A stretch of 64,000 bases of DNA, taken from Polyodon spathula (taxonomy: Eukaryota; Chordata; Actinopteri; Acipenseriformes; Polyodontidae). The stretch spans positions 50,247,986 to 50,311,985 of the forward strand of contig NC_054541.1 of assembly GCF_017654505.1 (NCBI RefSeq). The letters run 5' to 3'. Made by a program: the position numbers and the translations under genes. Positions within the stretch are counted from its first letter, which is position 1. Every line of letters starts with the position of its first letter. Under the pieces are notes generated by a model. It was not told where the DNA came from and did not search any database. It saw nothing but the letters and a program-made list of their open reading frames with translations. Positions 57,086 to 64,000 of this stretch are shown here, piece after piece.

Positions 57086-58383
57086 AAGGGTTGATAACGA
57101 CTCAGGTTGAGGTTAGCTGTATTCAAACTTCACAACACATGCAAAGAACCAGCAACCTCTGGTTTGTTTACCAACCTGCCCGACCTCCCTGCCTCCCGAC
57201 GCGGCAGCAGCTGGCTTGTTACCTGTTGCTTGCTGCTAGCTTGTGTTTGATAATGATAGCATTTTGATAACAAGGTGTGGCCCATTGCTTGGGAACCAGT
57301 CCCTGCTTTTCAGACTGATCTGTAACTCCTGGCGACCCGCAAGCAACCACAAACAACTCGCTGTCTGTCCACAGTGTTGAGCGGCTGCGACGTAAACAAA
57401 CGCTCTGACTGCTTGGTGCTGGTGTGATTAGTGCGCTGCTTTATACACACCACCGCTGTAAATCCCAACTGAAGTCAAGATCCCCATATATATATATATA
57501 TATACACTGCTCCCCTCTGTGCTTTACACTGCTTTATTGCAACTCTGCTAGGGTGCACTCTTATAAGGGTGGAGGATTTGCTTGGTCATTCTGCAGTTCT
57601 TTGTTTTTCTCTGCTGTACCCTGTTTTCTTTCCTCTCAATGTCTATGCTTTACTGTGCTTCGCTGTCCTTTTTACCATTCTGCTCCGCAGTAAGCTTTTA
57701 CAAGGGAGCCCTGCAATGTCACTTAGTCTCTCTGGCGGGGCTGCTCCCCTTATCACTGCCCTGCGCTGTGCTTGCAGATAGAGAGATAGCGAGGAGTTTT
57801 TATCTGTGGTGTAGATGCTGGCAGCGGTTCTCATGTTCGCCCTGCTTCATTGTCAGCTCTCATGTGTTGAACTGTAGCAGACCTAACAGTAATGTTTTTT
57901 TTTTTTTTTAACCAATTGAGAAGAGGTTATTTTTTTTATAAATTGTTTTCTATTTGAAATGCCCAATTCACCCGACTGTCCGCTCCTGAGAGCTTTGGGA
58001 GGGCTGGAGGTTTTGTTTTCTGGATTCATCCACTGTTGTCTCCCTGGTGACCAACAATAGGTGGAATTTGGAAGTCACATTTACAGGTCTCTTGCTGTTT
58101 CTATGTACATATATAAAAAAGCCCTACAGCCTTACAGAAAACTAAAACCCTTTAGTAAGAAATTCAGTTGATCAACACTGAAATCACTTGACACAGCATG
58201 ACCAAAAATCAGGTCCTGCCAGCAGTAAACCAGCCCTGGAATGTCTAGTGGAGACTCCTCTCACAGCCCATTTCATTAACATAGCCACTGTTCCAAAGAG
58301 CAGCTCAGCACAGCAGCTATTATGAGAGCCTGGCTCTCCATGTGGAGGCTGAGAAGATCAGTTTGAAAAGGATGTCTTTACAC
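57086..58383. other. unannotated, no gene recognised
   Basis: It includes a (TA)n run at about 57485-57505 and poly-T runs near 57895. The words TTTGAAATGCCCAATT (57953) and again TTTGAAATGCCCAATT (59406) suggest two fragments of one interspersed repeat. Confidence 0.4.
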
Positions 58384-58445
58384 AGAAGAACAGAAGAACA
58401 TAAGAGCATTTCTGAACGAGAGGAAGCCATTCGGCTCCTCTAAGC
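58384..58445 (-). mobile_element. LINE 3' end, minus orientation
   Basis: AGAAGAACATAAGAGCATTT then GAACGAGAGGAAGCCATTCG is the reverse complement of the CR1/L2-group 3' end (GGCCGAATGGCCTCCTCTCG...TTCTTATG). Confidence 0.7.
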
Positions 58446-58484
58446 TGGCTGGCTCCCAGGAGTCGATTGATGTCATGGTTACCC

Positions 58485-58712
58485 TCTGAAGTGGATGAGA
58501 ATAAAAGTGACAGAGGTAGGAGACTCTTCTGTATCCAGAGAGTGGTGAGGGGATGGAACAGGTTAGCAAGCCATGTGGTTAATGTTAAATCACTGGGATC
58601 CTGAAAGACCAGACTTGACAACATTTTAAGATCAATCAGCTACTAGGAACTGGAAAAGCATACTACAGATGGGCTAAAACACCTTGTTTCAAGTTTTGTC
58701 ATGTTCTTATAA
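58485..58712 (+). mobile_element. LINE 3' end, plus orientation
   Basis: It matches the C-terminal ORF2 and 3' UTR of the LINE at 38951-43197 (GGTAGGAGACTCTTCTGTAT, CAGAGAGTGGTGAGGGGATG, GATCAATCAGCTACTA, GATGGGCTAAAACACC, ATGTTCTTATA). It is diverged and sits head-to-head with the minus-orientation fragment just to its left. Confidence 0.78.
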
Positions 58713-59796
58713 GAGGCCTGAACATCCTCATTTTATCAGTATCCTTTTATAACACTGAAACTCATTCGAATGTTTACACTGCTTTGCTTTGAAGGAGTAA
58801 TCACCATGCTAACAGCTATCCTGACAACACAAGCTGCTCTGGGAACAGACACACACACTCCATATTCTACTGTTCTCTAGCATTTATATAAAAAAGGGCA
58901 GATGGATCACCCAATGGCGGGAGCTTTTAAGACCTCCCAGCGATCTCTCTTAATCAACGTGTTGCAGCCGAACTTCTAAACCAGAGGCACAGATGGAGGG
59001 GTGACCTGGGGGAGAAGAAGAGCCAAGATGTGAGGATCAGCAACACCTGGTCCATCAAAGGCAGGGCCGGGCAGACGGGCCACCTGATGTATTCACCTTC
59101 CTCTGCTGTGCTTCTCATTGCGTTTGCTGCTGTCAGTTGATATCATCTGGTGGGTGCTCGGTGCTGTAAGATTCAGTGCCAAACTGACTTCCCTCCTCTG
59201 CATAAAAACCTGTCTTGGAAGCACATCAAAAGGTACTGTAGGTTCCAACGTATTGCTTTGTATTTTTAACAGAAGGTTGGTATCCTTACAGCACAGTAAA
59301 AAACACACACACACCACGCTGATGCTGTATGTGAAAGCAATGCTAAAGGAGTTTTTACTGAAGTATTTTTTTTAAAGCCCCCAATCTTGAATGTCAGCTC
59401 CACAATTTGAAATGCCCAATTGAAACACCTTGGAGTCTCAAGTCACATTGAATCAGAGCTACCCTGATTGCCTGACACCCTGACACATTTTTTTTCACTT
59501 GATTGACAGCTCCAGATATCCTCCAGGACTATCTTCCACGACACTGAACAAATAAAAAGCTCATTCATGGTCTGTTAAATGCCAGATGGGGAGCTCTAAA
59601 TCGTTTGTGCACTGCAGAGGTGTTTCATATAAAACAGGGCTTGGAGCCAAAAATCTGTTTAAAATAACAACATTATATGAATATAAAAAATATTTATATA
59701 GTAATTATACAAATGCTCAAGTTTTATTCCACACTGTGTCACTCTCCAATATTACTGAATACACTACAAGCGATAGAACAGCATTAGTGTAACAGG
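58713..59796. other. unannotated, possible small open frame
   Basis: A plus-strand frame from about 58935 to 59141 (AAELLNQRHRWRGDLGEKKS, later SSAVLLIAFAAVS and a stop) reads somewhat like protein, but I recognise nothing and see no convincing splice context. Confidence 0.3.
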
Positions 59797-59865
59797 ATAC
59801 AGGCTGGGCACGAACCAGCAGCCACGCACAAGTGAGCACCTTAACCGCTATGCAGAGGAGGTGGG
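59797..59865 (-). mobile_element. tRNA-derived SINE head fragment
   Basis: On the minus strand, CATAGCGGTTAAGGTGCTCA (A-box region) is followed about 30 bp later by GGTTCGTGCCCAGCC (B-box-like GGTTCGNNNCC). The spacing and words are those of a tRNA-type Pol III promoter, but it does not fold as a full tRNA by eye. A SINE remnant is more likely than a tRNA gene. Confidence 0.45.
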
Positions 59866-59936
59866 CTTGTCTGCATTGATGGTTTTAGAGCTTTTAACCT
59901 CATCTCATCTCACTGATCAAGCCATGCTGGTGGAGT

Positions 59937-62900
59937 GAAATGATCTGCAGCATTCAGCCATGTGTTTCTGTAATCTAAGTGATCTGCAGCATTCAGCCAT
60001 GTGTTTCTGTAATCTAAGTGATCTGCAGCATTCAGCCATGTGTTTCTGTAATCTAAGTGATCTGCAGCATTCAGCCATGTGTTTCTGTAATCTAAGTGAA
60101 GTGATCTGCAGCATTCAGCCATGTGTTTCTGTAATCTAAGTGATCTGCAGCATTCAGCCATGTGTTTCTGTAATCTAAGTGATCTGCAGCACTCAGCCAT
60201 GTGTTTCTGTAATCTAAGTGAAGTGATCTGCAGCATTCAGCCATGTGTTTCTGTAATCTAAGTGATCTGCAGCATTCAGCCATGTGTTTCTGTAATCTAA
60301 GTGATCTGCAGCATTCAGCCATGTGTTTCTGTAATCTAAGTGAAGTGATCTGCAGCATTCAGCCATGTGTTTCTGTAATCTAAGTGATCTGCAGCATTCA
60401 GCCATGTGTTTCTGTAATCTAAGTGAAGTGATCTGCAGCATTCAGTCATGTGTTTCTGTAATCTAAGTGAAGTGATCTGCAGCATTCAGCCATGTGTTTC
60501 TGTAATCTAAGTGATCTGCAGCATTCAGCCATGTGTTTCTGTAATCTAAGTGATCTGCAGCATTCAGCCATGTGTTTCTGTAATCTAAGTGATCTGCAGC
60601 ATTCAGCCATGTGTTTCTGTAATCTAAGTGATCTGCAGCATTCAGCCATGTGTTTCTGTAATCTAAGTGATCTGCAGCATTCAGCCATGTGTTTCTGTAA
60701 TCTAAGTGATCTGCAGCATTCAGCCATGTGTTTCTGTAATCTAAGTGATCTGCAGCATTCAGTCATGTGTTTCTGTAATCTAAGTGAAGTGATCTGCAGC
60801 ATTCAGCCATGTGTTTCTGTAATCTAAGTGATCTGCAGCATTCAGCCATGTGTTTCTGTAATCTAAGTGATCTGCAGCATTCAGCCATGTGTTTCTGTAA
60901 TCTAAGTGATCTGCAGCATTCAGCCATGTGTTTCTGTAATCTAAGTGAAGTGATCTGCAGCATTCAGTCATGTGTTTCTGTAATCTAAGTGATCTGCAGC
61001 ATTCAGCCATGTGTTTCTGTAATCTAAGTGATCTGCAGCATTCAGTCATGTGTTTCTGTAATCTAAGTGATCTGCAGCATTCAGCCATGTGTTTCTGTAA
61101 TCTAAGTGAAGTGATCTGCAGCATTCAGCCATGTGTTTCTGTAATCTAAGTGATCTGCAGCATTCAGCCATGTGTTTCTGTAATCTAAGTGATCTGCAGC
61201 ATTCAGTCATGTGTTTCTGTAATCTAAGTGATCTGCAGCATTCAGCCATGTGTTTCTGTAATCTAAGTGATCTGCAGCATTCAGCCATGTGTTTCTGTAA
61301 TCTAAGTGATCTGCAGCATTCAGCCATGTGTTTCTGTAATCTAAGTGATCTGCAGCATTCAGCCATGTGTTTCTGTAATCTAAGTGATCTGCAGCATTCA
61401 GCCATGTGTTTCTGTAATCTAAGTGAAGTGATCTGCAGCATTCAGTCATGTGTTTCTGTAATCTAAGTGATCTGCAGCATTCAGCCATGTGTTTCTGTAA
61501 TCTAAGTGAAGTGATCTGCAGCATTCAGCCATGTGTTTCTGTAATCTAAGTGAAGTGATCTGCAGCAGTCAGCCATGTGTTTCTGTAATCTAAGTGATCT
61601 GCAGCATTCAGCCATGTGTTTCTGTAATCTAAGTGATCTGCAGCATTCAGCCATGTGTTTCTGTAATCTAAGTGAAGTGATCTGCAGCATTCAGTCATGT
61701 GTTTCTGTAATCTAAGTGATCTGCAGCATTCAGCCATGTGTTTCTGTAATCTAAGTGATCTGCAGCATTCAGCCATGTGTTTCTGTAATCTAAGTGAAGT
61801 GATCTGCAGCATTCAGCCATGTGTTTCTGTAATCTAAGTGATCTGCAGCATTCAGCCATGTGTTTCTGTAATCTAAGTGATCTGCAGCATTCAGCCATGT
61901 GTTTCTGTAATCTAAGTGATCTGCAGCATTCAGCCATGTGTTTCTGTAATCTAAGTGATCTGCAGCATTCAGCCATGTGTTTCTGTAATCTAAGTGAAGT
62001 GATCTGCAGCATTCAGCCATGTGTTTCTGTAATCTAAGTGAAGTGATCTGCACCATTCAGTCATGTGTTTCTGTAATCTAAGTGATCTGCAGCATTCAGC
62101 CATGTGTTTCTGTAATCTAAGTGAATGATCTGCACCATTCAGTCATGTGTTTCTGTAATCTAAGTGATCTGCAGCATTCAGCCATGTGTTTCTGTAATCT
62201 AAGTGAAATGATCTGCAGCATTCAGCCATGTGTTTCTATAAGCTAAGTGATCTGCAGCATTCAGCCATGTGTTTCTGTAATCTAAGTGATCTGCAGCATT
62301 CAGTCATGTGTTTCTGTAATCTAAGTGATCTGCAGCATTCAGCCATGTGTTTCTGTAATCTCTGAAGTGATCTGCAGCATTCAGCCATGTGTTTCTGTAA
62401 TCTAAGTGATCTGCAGCATTCAGCCATGTGTTTCTGTAATCTAAGTGATCTGCAGCATTCAGCCATGTGTTTCTGTAATCTAAGTGATCTGCAGCATTCA
62501 GCCATGTGTTTCTGTAATCTAAGTGATCTGCAGCATTCAGCCATGTGTTTCTGTAATCTAAGTGATCTGCAGCATTCAGCCATGTGTTTCTGTAATCTAA
62601 GTGATCTGCAGCATTCAGCCATGTGTTTCTGTAATCTAAGTGATCTGCAGCATTCAGCCATGTGTTTCTGTAATCTAAGTGAAGTGATCTGCAGCATTCA
62701 GTCATGTGTTTCTGTAATCTAAGTGATCTGCAGCATTCAGCCATGTGTTTCTGTAATCTAAGTGAAATGATCTGCAGCATTCAGCCATGTGTTTCTGTAA
62801 TCTAAGTGATCTGCAGCATTCAGCCATGTGTTTCTGTAATCTAAGTGAAGTGATCTGCAGCATTCAGCCATGTGTTTCTGTAATCTAAGTGAAGTGATCT

Positions 62901-63270
62901 GCACCATTCAGTCATGTGTTTCTGTAATCTAAGTGATCTGCAGCATTCAGCCATGTGTTTCTGTAATCTAAGTGAAATGATCTGCAGCATTCAGCCATGT
63001 GTTTCTGTAATCTAAGTGATCTGCAGCATTCAGCCATGTGTTTCTGTAATCTAAGCGAAGTGATCTGCAGCATTCAGCCATGTGTTTCTGTAATCTAAGT
63101 GAAATGATCTGCAGCATTCAGCCATGTGTTTCTGTAATCTAAGTGATCTGCAGCATTCAGCCATGTGTTTCTGTAATCTAAGTGAAATGATCTGCAGCAT
63201 TCAGTCATGTGTTTCTGTAATCTAAGTGAAGTGATCTGCAGCATTCAGCCATGTGTTTCTGTAATGTAAA
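59937..63270 (+). repeat. 39/44-bp minisatellite
   Basis: About 80 units, core TGATCTGCAGCATTCAGCCA then TGTGTTTCTGTAATCTAAG (39 bp). In about a quarter of the units TGAAG (sometimes TGAAA) is added, giving 44 bp. A C/T variant (CAGCCATG/CAGTCATG) is scattered, and TGCACCATT replaces TGCAGCATT in a few right-hand units. The 39-bp unit is a multiple of 3 while the 44-bp unit shifts the frame, which explains the many short 'LRLQKHMAECCRS' frames. Confidence 0.97.
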
Positions 63271-63639
63271 CGTCATGTTCAATGAAGTGATCCAGGCCTC
63301 GTCCATGGATTAATGTCTCTAAGATTTTCTTTGCCAATTTGCCGTGTCTTCTTACACTACCAGTGCCTGTATTACATGTATTGGTTTGTAAAACAGCTTT
63401 GTTTGAAGGTCCACAGTAATTATTATAAAATTGAAAACTGGAATTCTGAGTTGTATGCTGTATTATTGCTTCCTACTGACACTCTCCTTCATTGACAGTC
63501 ATGTGAACAATGACCCACTGGCTGCCCATGGTACTGCCATCACAGTGCAGACACATGTAGAGAGGGCATGATACACACAAGCAGGGCTTCCATTCTCCAC
63601 CAGATCACGAGGCGCTCAACAACTTGTGCTAAAGAAGGG
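63271..63639. other. unannotated spacer
   Basis: No feature recognised. Confidence 0.5.
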
Positions 63640-64000
63640 TTCTAGCGAGTTCCATCACAAAAGAACAAGCAGTTCCTTACAGTGTGAAGTACACACACCC
63701 TCTGCGAGTGAAGTACACACACCCTCTGCGAGTTCCATCACAAAAGAACAAGCAGTTCCTTACAGTGTGAAGTACACACACCCTCTGCGAGTTCCACCAC
63801 AAAAGAACAAGCAGTTCCTTACAGTGTGAAGTACACACACCCTCTGCGAGTTCCATCACAAAAGAACAACACCCTCTACAGTGTGAAGTACACACACCCT
63901 CTGCGAGTTCCACCACAAAAGAACAAGCAGTTCCTTACAGTGTGAAGTACACACACCCTCTGCGAGTTCCACCACAAAAGAACAAGCAGTTTCTTACAAT
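63640..64000 (+). repeat. 59-bp minisatellite, continues past the window
   Basis: About five to six units of 59 bp, core GTGTGAAGTACACACACCCT then CTGCGAGTTCCATCACAAAA then GAACAAGCAGTTCCTTACA. Some units are shortened. The array runs off the right edge, so its full size is unknown. Confidence 0.93.

Noticed and set aside
53887..57126. 1079-codon minus-strand open frame
   Set aside because: Stop-free reading of the 28-bp array. Frames change with every unit-length defect without consequence, which a gene would not tolerate.
59797..59865. Functional tRNA gene
   Set aside because: A- and B-box words are present, but no full cloverleaf with an acceptor stem was found by eye. A SINE remnant is the better reading.
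59937..63270. CRISPR array
   Set aside because: Repeats are contiguous with no unique spacers, and the context is vertebrate with no cas genes.

Overview
This is vertebrate nuclear DNA, most likely from a ray-finned fish. It has no bacterial gene structure. It carries a Tc1/mariner element of a fish type, CR1/L2-group and L1-group LINEs, a Ty3/Gypsy relic, SINE-derived sequence and many microsatellites. Two repeats resemble, from memory, interspersed repeats of sturgeon, paddlefish or gar genomes: the tRNA-like SINE head at 1.2-4.6 kb and the GC-rich repeat near 50.8 kb. A non-teleost ray-finned fish is therefore my best guess, held loosely.

The dominant feature is tandem repetition. About twenty unrelated minisatellites (units of roughly 23 to 59 bp) fill about 25 kb of the 64 kb. 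The largest are a 36-bp SINE-head array (1.2-4.6 kb), 23/31-bp (8.6-10.3), 28-bp (14.6-15.6), 25-bp (19.1-19.9), 51-bp (24.8-26.6), 41-bp (28.8-30.0), 40-42-bp (33.2-34.1), 31-bp in three blocks (36.8-46.9), 53-bp (51.6-53.2), 28-bp (53.9-57.1) and 39/44-bp (59.9-63.3). Very long open frames in these arrays arise from stop-free repeat units and are not genes.

Mobile elements: a piggyBac-like TTAA-flanked non-autonomous element (5.7-6.9 kb); a decayed Tc1 transposon (20.3-22.0) beside a dead L1-group LINE (22.0-23.6); a Gypsy pol scrap with an LTR-like end (34.4-35.2); a nearly full-length CR1/L2-group LINE (38.95-43.2) with a zinc-finger/SGNH-esterase ORF1 and an endonuclease-RT ORF2 broken by a 38-nt deletion; a 5'-truncated relative (44.3-46.2); and small 3' fragments of the same LINE group at 17.7, 31.0, 58.4 and 58.6 kb. 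The two large LINEs lie inside the 31-bp minisatellite, whose orientation flips across the second one.

Host genes: there is no long host ORF. Six short minus-strand blocks look like exons of one gene (36.4, 32.1, 31.3, 14.3, 7.4 and 0.64 kb). Each has splice-like ends and an open frame, the intron phases are compatible across the whole chain, and an AATAAA lies about 290 nt past the last stop. I do not recognise the product. If the model is right, most minisatellites below 36 kb are intronic, and those carrying splice-site-like motifs carry them on the antisense strand. A further possible exon is at 48.03 kb. The model rests on reading the sequence alone.
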